DNA of 64,000 bases. It comes from Pezizomycotina sp. ARF18 (Eukaryota; Ascomycota). Below are positions 1 through 11,834 of this stretch, piece by piece; within the stretch, counting starts at the first letter, position 1; each line of letters opens with the position of its first letter. Position numbers and translations under genes: made by a program. Location of the stretch: positions 1 through 64,000 of the forward strand of contig AZLU01000039.1 of the NCBI GenBank assembly GCA_002224055.1. Direction: 5' to 3'. The notes beneath the pieces are model-generated. The model made no database searches and had not been told where the DNA came from. It saw only the letters and a list, made by a program, of their open reading frames with translations.

Positions 1-2420
1 GGTGAATATGCTTTGAGTTTCTGCAAGTTCTTCACTGGCTGTTTCTTCTCTCCTCCAAGTCTATTGAATTACGCTCTCCACTGGAATTCAACGTAAACTC
101 GATTATATTCCATCGATGCGAGGTATCAGGGGCGTAGACAATCCTTAACTATAGGGTGAGTTATTTGAATGCTTGCGGTGGTGCTCGCCTCAATCTCATT
201 CTCATATCCGATTTAAAACATCCCCATTGTAGAATCTGCTATCCCTTCTCACGGCTGAACTCCGGAGGAAACTTTTCCAGAGTCATCCTCTAGATTATCG
301 CCGTCATCTTTTTGGGGAATATAGGACGGACAAGCTAAAAGAACTTTAATTGCACAGTTATCCGGGTGTGTAGCTAAATAAAATTTTCACTCTATATCGT
401 GCTAGTACTGAAGCATTCGTAGAAAATATGGCTCCCGGTACACTCCGAAAACTCCGAGAAACTAAATTGTCCAGTATGCGGATTTCCACACCGAAGGGGC
501 TCGTTATCCTCTTGGTTTGGCTTTTACCACGCTCTACACAAGACTCACAAATCACATTATCATCTTCTAGTTAGCCGCTCTTAGGAGTACGAGGTGGGAG
601 CGCAAAGCGGTGTGTTAATGGGTTATGAAACGAGCTTCGGCTACTTTCAACAGATGCTTGCTGTAATGTTCGAAAGTGCTCGATAATATTCTTGCAAGCT
701 GTTTTTGTGTTCGTGGGCGCTTTTCCTGAATAGAACCTCATAGTAACCCGAATGCCGCGGTTAGAGGTTATGGATAATAGCTTGTTAGTACTAGCTATAA
801 TAGTGCTGCGTAAACATGGCCTACTGATTGTTTCACGGGTGATTTATGTGATGCGGAGTGTGATGGCGGACAGGTCTCGATAAATCTAGTTCGGAAAGCT
901 GATATACTTCGTGGATATTTTACGGCACGACATATGTATCAAGCACGCGAGCAGGTTATTTGCTCCAAGTTCGTAAATATGTACAGAAGGCTTCAATCGC
1001 TGGAATATCAAGCGTGGGACATCGCTATTGGAGGGTTTCGTATTTTGATTTGAAGGCACATCCATGGTTAGAATGTCCTGCTTTTGACAGTGCCCCTATG
1101 GACTGAAGACCGTTAAGACGTGTCAAATGGCACCGCGTCCAAGAGCCCCACGCTCACGAGATACCATATATAGCGCCGAACAGTACGCGTTTAGCAACAG
1201 CTAGATCGGGCTTATAATGGTGACCTTTAGGATTAAGGCTGTTATGATATTTTTTATTCAAACCGTCCGAGACATTTGACCCTCGGATGTATGCTGGTGT
1301 TGATGGGTGATTGCGCACCAGGAATGGCAATGTTTGGCTCTATCCGTCACGTCGCAAAGAGCCTGAAGATTCGCTAGCAATAGAATGCCATGTGATATCT
1401 CGTGAAAGTAAGGCCTAGACGTAACGGAGTTATGGAAGACGCCCAATATCCGTTAACTCGCAAAAAGCAAGTTTTCCTTCTCGAGGATAGGAATTTGGGT
1501 ATAACGTGGCGAGAATTTTGGCACACCAATTGTCTCCACGGATGTATAAGGTCTTGTGTACTCGAATAGTAATACAATCGGGGAGATAGTATGAGGCAGA
1601 AAAAGCTCTACTCATAATATCTAATATGTTAGAGTAGTTATAGCTGTTCGCCCGGTGTTTAATCTAAGCTATAGATCGCTGCTCGTCTATTGGTGGGTAT
1701 TCGGTTTTCCTCGATTAGTGGCATAATCGTATAGGCTGTATCGACGGCGAACCTACAATCCAGGTTTACATTTATCATGGCTTCCCGTCGTGTAGATATT
1801 CCTTTAGTTCCCTTACGCAAGGTATTAAGATATAAGTAATCGCCCTTGGTCATGACGTTGCTTGATCGACCCTTTTATAGATACTTTCCAGTAGATATAA
1901 TAATGCGAATTATGATACACGTACTGCAGTAATCATTTTTGGGCTCTCGTCGAGATTAGTGTTAACCATAGCGACGAGATCTCTAATAGCCCAGTCACTT
2001 AAGTAGTTTGAGGTTGATTTTAATTATTAGTGTGAAGCGGGTGTTTGTAGATGTAACAGGTACTAGTTTATGGTCGAGGCCAGTTGTTTGCGCCTCCAAG
2101 TGAAGATAAAAAGATTAAAAATAAATAAAAATGGTGAAAAGCTAAGCTTAAAAATCAAATACGAATATTCTAAGTTGTTTATTATTTATTAAAAATATAT
2201 ATATATAAATAAACTAACAGTAAAAATGCATTTAGATATCCTCTAGAAGCAACTAGAAGATTCGTTCCCACTGCACCAACATCTGAACGATGCGAAACGC
2301 CGTTGCGGTCCATTTAAAGCTTCCAAAATATACGCTTAGCTGTTATACAGCTATTCCTCGTTGCTGAAATGGGATTAAATGTTACATATCCAGTTAGGAC
2401 TCCTCTACCTGTCAACGTCA
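1..2420. other. Gene-free stretch
   Basis: I find no coding signal here on either strand. The open frames are short and have no recognisable motif, and stops are spread through all six frames. The last 350 bases (about 2110-2230) turn strongly A/T rich with a short TA run near 2197-2207. No tRNA arms, terminal repeats or simple repeats of note were seen. It could be an old decayed repeat or plain intergenic DNA; the sequence alone does not decide. Confidence 0.6.
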
Positions 2421-2425
2421 TCACG

Positions 2426-2804
2426 TCAACAGCCCCCTCCTATACAACGACCCCACCACAACGCGAATAAACCCCTCCTCCTCGGTATTATCGTCGTCCG
2501 CCGCATATACCCCTTCAACAATGATCGATGTATCAACAACGGCCAGAGCGGCAGAATCTCGGGGGATGAATTAAACGCAAAGTTCGCGTAGGATGTTATA
2601 TCAGGAAACGATGACGGGATTGCCATGTGCACGCTATAAAGAGTCGAAGATGTAGGTCGACGTACGTCGGCGGCGGTGGGGGTAGGGTTTGTCTTTGAGC
2701 CTGTCGATTAGGGAGTATGCTGGCGGTGGAGATGTAGGAGGGGGCTGCGTGGGAGGCGGTAATGTTGGAGGCGGTGATGTGGGAAACGGTGATATTGGTG
2801 GCAT
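2426..2804 (-). CDS. Candidate small proline-rich protein
   Basis: Weak candidate. An ATG at 2804 opens a 56-residue frame that starts MPPISPFPTSPPPTLPPP, then PAYSLIDRLKDKPYP and an arginine-rich stretch, ending at 2634. The next frame, 2632 down to 2426, adds a stretch with FPDITSYANFAFNSSPEILP and a basic tail (YMRRTTIIPRRRG). The two may be one protein split by a single-base shift, as happens in most genes of this window, or the second may be chance. The Pro-Thr/Ser richness resembles cell-wall or secreted fungal proteins, but no signal peptide is visible. I do not recognise a family. Confidence 0.3.
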
Positions 2805-2809
2805 GGTTG

Positions 2810-4113
2810 TGTAGTCTTATTTTGTGAATTTGTTTCCTAGATTCAAATTTTGGTAAGAGTCGGATAGTGTATGAAAGAGTTAAAAGTGGTGGTCATGTCA
2901 ATCTTGAAACCTGAACCTCCAAAGAAAGTTTTCTTTTTCGTACTCGAGTTTGATCTCGGTGTCCTTTGGAGTCAAAGCAATGAAACATGGCGAGAACGAC
3001 ACCGAGATACACTGAGAGTTTGTATGATATCTACGGTCTCGCGAGCTTCTGATATATTAATGTACCTCGTGAGTAACGCTATACAATTGTACAAAAAAAA
3101 AAAAAAAAAATAACCGTACGGATTGAAAATGGCAATTCTAAAAAGATGAGAATTTGATTTTCTTTTTTTTTAAATGGCGCAATGCTTCTGTTATAATCTC
3201 TCCACTATAGCGAACAGCTAGCTATATATACTGCAAGGCCCATAGCTCAAGAAACATTATACACTTGCCGAATGCCCTCGAATAGTCCCCACTGTTCTGA
3301 AAACTGCCCATGTTGTCGAAACCTACTGCCCATACCCTTTTTCGCCTGCAATTTGTCAGTAACGGCGGTCCATTCACGCGAGTCAAGCAGTCGAGTGCAG
3401 GGGTCCTCGAGCAGAACGTTTATTCACTTCACATCGCAACGAAACACCATTTTCAGGTCCAGCTGGATATACATCGTAAAATATTATATTACCCCCCAAA
3501 AAAAAGGGTAACTATTCTACGTTACGTACATTCATTACCAAAAAAAAAGAAATCATACGTTACATACAATAGAAAACAAAAAAAGGCTTTGTTCAGGATG
3601 TATACATTCTATTGAACATACAGATATTTGGTTATCGTCGTGATCGTGAAAAGATAAAAAATAAAAATAAAAAATAAAAAAAATTGAAAAAGGGTATGTG
3701 CGTCGTAAGATACAATGATTATGTATCACAAAAAAATACACTATCCTTTCTTTCCAAAAAAAGGATTACCTTGGTTTGTTATGTTGATGTTCCTCCGCTA
3801 TTCTTACAAAAAAAAGCTATCAAAAAAGGGGGGGTAAAAGGGTTCGCTGTGAAAGTGAAAAATCAAAAACTCCAAAAGAACTCCAGTCGTTAAAAAATAT
3901 GGATGAGAATGTTCATCCCAAGAAAAGAAACAAAAAGTATCGTATCAATCTCGTTTCGTAGTCGTAGTTATGTTTGTCGTTAAAAAAAAAAAAAAAAAAA
4001 AAAAAAGAAGTATCGCTGATATATGCATGCAGTATATGCAAAACCATATCATTATAAAAGAAAAGTTCATCAACATTATTAAAAAAAAAAAAAAAAAAAG
4101 GGAATAATAACGA
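2810..4113. other. Intergenic stretch with A/T homopolymers
   Basis: No supported gene. The stretch holds several poly(A) runs (about 3092-3110, 3981-4006, 4080-4099) and many shorter A or T runs. Open frames here are low-complexity lysine or phenylalanine strings created by these runs. It is the 3' flank of the large coiled-coil gene on the minus strand. Confidence 0.6.
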
Positions 4114-7100
4114 TTATTCCTTATCCAAATGAGCCGTAGGCTTAACCTTCGCCAACAGTCCCCTCATCTTAAACCAACTACCCGCTATCCCTATCCTTAC
4201 TCTTCCTCTTAACCTTCTTCCCATCGTCAAACTTCACCTCCTTCTTCTCCGCCACAACGGAGAGACAACCTCCCGTCACCTTCCTCCTGCTGCTGCAGCA
4301 TCATCGCAGACACGCCCGCCGTCCTCGGCATCGGATACCCATAACCCCCGTGAACGGGCCCTTTACTCTGCCTATTCCCGTTGGCTTTAAGCGTTTTCAA
4401 ATCGGCCTTCTTCTTCTTCGCGGACGCTTTTTAGCTTCGAGCGCTGCTAATGCGGCCTTCCGCGTTTTCTCGCGCCGCTTCCGGCGTTCGCGGATCATGG
4501 CGTCTTCGTCGTCGTCTGACGCCGCGCCGGCTTGCGGCGTTGCTTTTTGTATTTTTATAGCGGGCACTTCGCGTTTCGGCGCCGGAGTCGAGCGGGGGAG
4601 CGGCGTACTTTTGCTTTCGTCGTGGAGGAAGTGCGGTGGTGGTGCTTATGCGCGCGCTTACCATCCGGCGTCGCGGGGGATTTAAGGCTTCCGGGGGTAG
4701 CGAGTAGAGAAACAGTCTTCGGTACCGGCGGGGGTGTTATTACATCCTCAACGGAACCCGACGACGAGCGGTTCTTCCTCGACGATTCCCGCTTCTTCCG
4801 CCGGTCGCGGCGCTCGTCTTCCGACCTAGTAGAGCGGTGGTGCGGTTTTTCCTTCTCGACGAAGACGCGCTTGCTGCTCCGCGGCCTATCGTCGGCGTCC
4901 ACCTCGCGGTTGGGTACTAATTCCATCTCCCGTGACATCTCCCTCGCCATCACAGGCGTATCATGAAGGTCGACAGAATCCCTCTTCTTCCGCCTCTTCT
5001 TCCGCGCCTCCGCAATATCATTCGCGGCATCGAACGCGATAGAAGCCTTCGTAACATCACCTATCGGCAAAAATCCCGGATCGTCCTGGTTCATCACCAG
5101 CGGCTCCGGAGTCGGCGGTATTTCAATAGTATTGATCTCCGACATCGGCATCTCCGACATCGCGGATTGCGCGAATTGGACTTTCCCTTTCGACATCAAA
5201 GCGTCGAAGTCGACGGGTTCGGAGGGTGGTGTGGGGGTTTGCTTCATCGATGGCCCACCGCGGCCGAATTCGCCGCCGCCGAGGAAGTGCAGGACGCGCT
5301 GCTCGGCTTCGACGGCGCGACGCTCTGCGCGCTCGAGGTTGTTGCGGACGTATTCCATGTCCATCCGAGCCGCGGCGGCTTCTTCGAGCGCTTCGGCAGC
5401 GCGCGTCTGCGCCGCCATCTTCTCCTCGTCGGCTTCTTGGATTCGAGCTGACAGCTTTTCTAGGCGGGCTTGTAATCTCGCGTTGCTCTCGCGGGCTTTA
5501 GTAGCGTTGGCGGACTCTTCGGCGAGTTGAGACTGCAGCGTCAGAATCTCGCCCTCGTATTGCGCGACCTGCCTCGCTCTTTCCTCCTCCGCGTCCTCAG
5601 CGGCATCCCTGAGCGCGTTGACTTCATTCTCCAACTCAGCAGCGCGGAACATGGACTCGTCCAAGTCAGCACGTAGCTTCGCAAGCTCAGACATCTTCGC
5701 GCGTAACTCCTCGATTTCACCATTAAGTCCGGAAACGCGGCCGAGCTCATCCTCAAGCTGCGCCCTAGACTCCTGAAGCTCCTCATCAAGACGGGAATTC
5801 GACGCCTTTAGTTCTCCAGCTCGGCTTCGGCCATGGTGATATCCTCCTCCAAGCGTCCGATGACCTTATCCGCATTATCAATCTCCGCCTGCTTCTTCTC
5901 CAGCTCCTCAGTCTTGAAGTCCAGATCCGCCGTCGTGCGCTCGAGGTCGGAAGATTTATGAAGAAGTTGATCCTTGAGGACATCGATCTCCTCGAGGTAC
6001 ACGACAGCACCACCGGTAGATTCCGCGAGTTGTCCGCGGAGCGTAGCCTGGAGCTCCTGAGCACGCTGCAAGGCCGCTTCTAACGCAGCTTTATCCTTCG
6101 CGAGGTTGTTCTTCTCTTCGGTTATGGCTTGGCTGGCTTCGGATATGGCGACTTTCTCCGCGATCAGCGCTGCCATTTCGTCTTGTAGTTTTTGCTTCTC
6201 TTCGGCCATTTCCTCCTGGAGTTTCTGCTTCTCTTCCGCTATCTCGGCCATCTTGGCTTCGACCGAGGACTTTTCACCCTCGATGGACGTCTTGCCTTCT
6301 TCGAGAGCGGCAAGCTTTTTGTCGAGGGTGGCTTTCTCAGCTTCAATAGCAGCCTTCTCTTCAGCTAGCGCGGCCTTTTCACTTTCCAGGGCAGCTTTAG
6401 CCTCCACGAGTTCCTTGACTTTGCCTTCGAGGACACTGTGCTGCTCAGCTCCAGCCGTAATCTCACCATCCCTCGTCTGAACGTGTCCCTCGAGCTCAGC
6501 AACCCTCTCAGAAAGGCTAAGGATCTCCTTAACCTTCTCCTCAATCTCCGCCTCCTTAAACAGCAAATCGGTCTCAGCATCTTTCCGCGAAGCCTCCAAC
6601 TGCGCTTCATCTCCTCCGCCTCCTCCTCGAGATCTCGAGCTCCTTATTAACGGCCTCGCCCGCATCCGTCGCAGAAACAAGCTCATCGATACGCTTCTTA
6701 AGCTCCTCGATCTCCGCGTCGCGAATGTCAATGTCGTCCTCTAGCTGCCGTAGCTTCTTCGAGTCCACGTCGCCCTTCGACTCGAGAATCTCCTGCAGCT
6801 TCGTGTACTCCTCTTCCTTCTCCGCGATAGTTCGGGCGTGCGTAGCTTCGACTTGCTCCTTCTCCGCCAGAATACTCGCGTGCGCGGCTTCGATTTCTTC
6901 TTTCTCGGCGAGCGTTTTGGAGTGTTTATCCTCCCACTCCCCCGAAGCTTTGCATACCGCTCCTTCTCCTCTTCAACGGATCTAACGTGCGTATCGACCG
7001 CCGTTTCGAGTTCTCTAACGTTACTCTTATGCTGCTCCAGCTCCTCCTGCGTTTTAGCATGCTCGTCCGAGCGCGCCTGCAGCTCCGCGGTAACTTATCC

Positions 7101-9972
7101 CTCGCGTTCTCCGCATCCTGCAGCGTCTTCCGCAACCTCTCCGCCTCCTCCTGTAATTTCGCTATCGTACCCTCGTAGCAGCAGTTATATCCTCTTCGAT
7201 TTTATTCCTCTCTAGACCGATTTCGTCCATTAACGCTTTGGCCTCTTCCAGCTGGCGTTCTTGGGATACAGTAAGATGGCGTAAACGCTCCCGTTCATTC
7301 GCGATGGAGTGGAATTTACTGGCGAGCGCGCGGCTCTCCTCGACTTCAGATTTCATAGCCGACGCGCGGGCTTCGAGTTCGTAATTTGCGTCGCGGAGCT
7401 GCGATACTTGCTCCTCGAGCGCTGCGTGCGAGCGCGTCGTGGCGAAGAGGGCTTCGTGCAGCTGCATGCGGAATTCTTCTTGGAGTTGAGCTTTTTCAGC
7501 TTCCCATTCCTTGCGGACGTCGGCGAAGACGTCGTCCTCGTCGGAGGCAGCAGATCCGCGGCGTCCTCCGCCCATGGTGGACGCCTGGACGGAGGTAGTA
7601 GGTGACATTGGGGCGAGAGAACCGTCATCGTGTCGGCGTCAGTGGGCGAAACAGAGAAGGTGCGGAGGACTCGGATACGGAGCGGGCGTCTTCGTGTCTT
7701 CGTCCTCGTGGTGAGAATGATCCACCACGGACCCCGCCTCGGAATGCGTCTCGTGCTCCACGTCGGAACTCGCTTCGTGGTGTTCGTGGTCGACTTCGAC
7801 GGATCCAGCTTCCGACGCTACGTCCGAGTGATCGACTTCCGACCCGACCTCCGAGGAGCGATCCTCCCTCTCCGTATCGTCCGCTACGCTCCCAGCCTCA
7901 CTCCCGCTACGGCTACGGCTACGGATGCTTCCAGCTTCACTTCCGCTGTGCGCTTCTTCTTCCTCCTCGTGTTCGATCTCGCTGGATTCGACTACGCTGC
8001 TGTTGCTCCTACTCCGTATTTGAGCCTCACTCAGACTCCCTTCGTCTTCCGACCGCTCAGCTTCGTCCTCGGAGAATACGGGTGATTGAGGTAGTGATTC
8101 GTGCTCTTCGTGTTCGTTATCAGAATGTTCGGCATCTGCTGCTGTTGATTGCCGTTCTTCTTCTTCTTGTCCTTCTGCTACTTCTGACGGGGATGTTGCT
8201 GTTGGAATAGGGGTTTCTTCTTCTTCCGCTGTAACGTCGGAGGTTGGTAGGGGCTAAAGGTGCGTGTGATTGTCGTATTATGTCAGCTCACGTGATTACT
8301 AAGGAAATATTCCGAATCCGGCGAAATTTTACGGGGTAGAAAATTCGAAAGAGAAAAAGGAAAAAGAAAGGGAAAACCACGCCATAACCAGGGAAGGAAA
8401 AAATGCGCTAGAACGGAAAATAAAACAAAAAAAAAGAAAAAAAAAAAAATGGCTGTAATCTTCCTCCTATTCCCAGCCCTGGTAAAATATTCCTCCTAAA
8501 GTGAAGAAAATCCCTCGTGTTTCCCTCTCTTTAATTCATTTAATTCTTTTGGTGTGTGTGTCCGCAATTCAAATGTCGCCCACAGATGATGAAACAATAT
8601 CGAAGATAAAATAAAATAAAGTGGAGTTCTTTTTTAAATGAAAGAAAAAAATTGGTGTAGGGTAAGGAAAATTAGGAATAGGTTTAGTGTGTAGCGTTTT
8701 TTTTTTACTTACCGCTGCAGTTTCCTCTGTCGATTCGTCCTCTTTAGGCTTATCTTCCTCGTTTTCCTCGTTTTGCTGTGGGTGCTCTCCTTGTGCATGC
8801 TCCTCGTCACCTGCTTTTGGCTGCTGCAGGTCCTCTTTATCTTCCCCTGGTGGATCTTTCATTTCCCTGAAGCCGCTTTTTCTTCCTCCTCTGGTGGTGG
8901 TTGCGGTGGTGATTTTTCGACTTCCGTTGCTTCTGGCTCAGAGGCAGCCTTTTCTTGCTCTTCCGCAGGTTTGTCGCCTTCGTGAATTGCGGTGGCCTCA
9001 GCGGCGGCATGAGTATCCTAAGAGAATTAGTTAGTTGGTTAGTTACGGGAGAATAATCCTGTAATGGACTGATGTTTGATGCATATTTTCCCAACTCAAT
9101 TGCCTGAATTTCCCCATCCCCGGCGGTAAATTCAGGCAAAAAAAAGGCGGTAAAACAGGTTTCATGTGGTGTGAGAATTTACTCTTGCAGGGAATTTGTG
9201 TCTTTACCTCCGCAATTACTTCCTTGTCACCATCTTTCTTCTCCGCATGCTCATGTTCGCCAGGCGAAGAAGCCTCCGGCGCTTGTTCTTCTGTCTTATC
9301 GTGATCGTCGGTGTCTTTCTTATCCTCGACGTTGTCAGTTGGAAGGGAAGGGGAAGGTTCTTCGGGTTTATTCTCCTCGGCCGGCGGATGTGTCGCTGCA
9401 TTATCATTATCTTCCTTACATCCATCGACAACATCCTCTTGTTTCCCTTCCGCCTTTTGTCCGTCCATTGATTCGTGCTCGTTGCTGTACATACGTCTCA
9501 AACGTTAGAAAATGAAAAACCTCTACGTGGTACCATCGTGAGAAAAAGAAAAGAACAGTGAAGACATACCTATGCCCATACCGCCTTTACTCACCGACGC
9601 CCTCCTGTAATGCTGCTGCGCGGGACTCAGCGGCTGCTCGTCCGGCTCGGGCGTCGTAGCCGTCGTAGGCTTCTGCGTCGACGACGGCGGCGGCGTAAGC
9701 AATTGCCCCTGCTCCCTAGAATAACCGTTCCCTTCCACGTGCGTATTAATCGGATGCGGACGCGGCGGTTGGTCTTGCATCGGTGGTGCCCTCTCTTTCA
9801 AATCGTGCAGTGAACCGGCTGGCGCCCTATCCCTATCCCTATCTCTCAGCGTTGGTCTTTCTCTCAGCGACGTCGGCGATGTTGGCACGCCCAGCATAGA
9901 CGTATTCTGCTGCCGCGGCGGTGCGTTATCCTCCTCGTCTGCCGCAGTCGTGATGGCTGTTGCTGTTGTTGT

Positions 9973-10010
<38 letters not shown>

Positions 10011-10345
10011 CTGTGGTTGTTGCTGTGGTTGTTGCTGTGGTTGTTGCTGTGGTTGTTGCTGTGGTTGTTGCTGTGGTTGTTGCTGTGGTTGTTGCTGTGG
10101 TCGCTGCTGCTGTTGTTTATCCCCTGCGTCAACCGGCGGCCAACGGCGCGGCGGATCCCTCGGCGGCGGTGCGTTGTTGATGTTAGCGTTATTACCATTA
10201 ACGGGCGGCCACTTCCTCGTCGGTCCGTATCTCGTCTTTGCAATGCCGGTGCTTGCTGCTGTTGTTGCGCTTGCGCGTGCTCGTCAGCGAGTAAACTCCT
10301 AGACAGGCTCTCTGCCTTCTCCCGTAACGCTCTAAAGTTGAACAT
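4114..10345 (-). CDS. Giant coiled-coil protein (M-protein-repeat type), reading frame interrupted
   Basis: One long minus-strand gene of about 1,800 residues. It starts MFNFRALREKAESLSRSLL at 10345, followed by a Gln-rich stretch and QQQP repeats. Introns are inferred near 9485-9569 (GTATGT), 9018-9207 (GTAAAG) and 8254-8712 (GTAAGT). Then come an acidic region with repeated SEAGS motifs (about 8253-7680) and a long heptad coiled coil (about 7600-5300) rich in AEKEE/EEKQKLQ units. The basic tail contains GYGYPMPRTAGVS and ends LLAKVKPTAHLDKE at 4114. The frame changes at least ten times (for example near 10,250, 9,930, 8,875, 7,650, 7,150, 5,810, 4,600, 4,430, 4,270, 4,190), while protein-like sequence continues in the next frame each time. 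That fits single-base consensus errors better than decay. Similar fungal proteins are annotated 'M protein repeat protein'; their function is unknown, and a cytoskeletal or scaffold role is inference. Two adjacent genes instead of one is possible but less likely. Confidence 0.7.
9957..10110 (-). repeat. Coding minisatellite: 12-nt QQQP repeat
   Basis: A 12-nt unit (tgctgtggttgt on the plus strand) is repeated head to tail about eight times at 10005-10100, flanked by a pure CAG/CAA tract at 9957-10005. In the coding frame of the large coiled-coil gene it gives Gln-Gln-Gln-Pro repeats followed by polyglutamine. All three minus-strand frames are open through it (QQQP, SNNH and AT-type strings), so frame errors here cannot be seen by stops. 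Confidence 0.85.
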
Positions 10346-10384
10346 CTTGTAAGAAAAAAATTTCGCCTCCCCTCCCTCCTATTT

Positions 10385-10456
10385 ATATATATATATTGAG
10401 ATATATTTTGTGTAGTACGTATGTATGTATGTATATATGTATGTATGTATGTAACA
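10385..10456. repeat. TA and GTAT microsatellite
   Basis: A short TATATATATATA run at about 10385-10396 is followed by gtat/gtatat repeats at 10418-10455. It lies 40-110 bases upstream of the start codon of the minus-strand coiled-coil gene, so it probably falls in that gene's 5' leader or core promoter. Confidence 0.8.
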
Positions 10457-10559
10457 TGCAATGTTTATGTAAGGAGGAGTGATATGATTCGGCCCAAAAG
10501 CCAAATCGGAATAGACACTACTCTCAACAAAACAGTAAGGCGTGTTCTCGGTATAACAC

Positions 10560-11075
10560 ACAACGGGAGGGGGAGGGAAGAGAGGGGAAGAGGGGGTTGA
10601 GATGCAGCAGAGTGCAAAGTCTAGACAGAAAGCATCTATTCCCTGGTATTTTCTTTGGGAACTACTCGGCAACTAGCGGGGAAAACATTTGCGGGAACCA
10701 AGAGCAAAAAAAAAAAAAAAAAAAAAAGAAAGAAGAAAGGAAAATGGAAATGTAAGGCGTAGTAGCGGGTATGCGATAAGGCACGATAGCTAAAGCTCGA
10801 GTATGACAGGTTGAAAGAGAAGCGATGAATGCCAGGGGTTTAGTGGGAGGGGGTTTGTATGCAGTGAGACGTGGATGGTGTTGAGATGGCGATGATGATG
10901 ATGGTGGTGGTGGAGGAAGGGAGAAGGAGAAGAAAAGAAGGGGGAGAACAACGCATAAAGGGAGAGAGAGGAAAATAGAATAATAACAGGAGGAGGAAGT
11001 TGTTTGGGAAATTTGGAAAGTGGAGAACCTGCAAAGAGAGCAAAAAAAAAAAAAAAAATGGGAAGGCTAAGGAAG
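10560..11075 (-). promoter_or_regulatory. Pyrimidine-rich upstream region of the coiled-coil gene
   Basis: The plus strand is very purine rich (ggaggg, gggagaagg, aaaagaaggggg runs), so the minus strand, the sense strand of the gene that starts at 10345, carries long CT tracts. CT-rich stretches just upstream of transcription starts are common in filamentous ascomycetes. The start site itself cannot be placed from sequence. Confidence 0.45.
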
Positions 11076-11079
11076 GAAA

Positions 11080-11796
11080 AGAGACAGAAAAGGGACAGTA
11101 TAGAAAATTACCCAAAACGGCAGCGAATTTCAAACTTACAGTGGATAGAGCGTGCAGCTATAAAATTAAATGACACGACCACACCTGCCTTCGTCCTGCA
11201 TTGGTGGAAAAATAACCTGATTCGGTGGAGTAAGTAGGGAGCTGTAGCTGCAGTTGGCTGGGCTGTCCTTTCTTCCTAGGAAGTCTCGTGGGTAGTATTC
11301 GTTCCGGGAATCGGCGATCCTGTAGCAGGTACTGTTGTCCACAGCGTGAGAACGTGGTATGTCTGTGTAGCGGTACGGCTGGAAAGTAAGTAAGTCTACA
11401 GCGCAATGCTTCTGGGCGTTAATAATTTTGTTCCAGGGCTGGCTGTCTATTTTTTTTAATTGGATCTCTTTCCTGTATGCATATATGGATGGATGCAAAA
11501 GCTCGAAGTATTGCGGCAGTGAACTGGATCTTAGTAGTTGTACAGCCAGATATACAGCGAATCGTAATCGAACGGAGCCGAAAAGAAAAATCGTAGAAAC
11601 TTACAGAAGAGAACGAATCAATTGCCTGGGTTGAAGTGAAGAAGAACTGTGATTTGATAGGAATGAATATGCAATGCCGTGATCTTGAAATTTATTTTTT
11701 TCGGGCGCTGCAGCAAAGAGGGGAGATGTAGTGCAGATTAGAGCGACTTTCCCTCTATCGAGCTATCGCAAAGCAGAAGAGAGCTCCAAAGCAGCA

Positions 11797-11834
<38 letters not shown>

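Noticed and set aside
7602-8210. 202-codon plus-strand frame, Arg/Ser-rich
   Set aside because: It is the mirror of the acidic SEAGS-repeat coding region on the minus strand, which reads as a sensible protein in one frame.
9950-10352. Plus-strand poly-Leu and Val/Ala frames
   Set aside because: Produced by the CAG/CAA and 12-nt repeat of the minus-strand gene; no start context or non-repeat domain.
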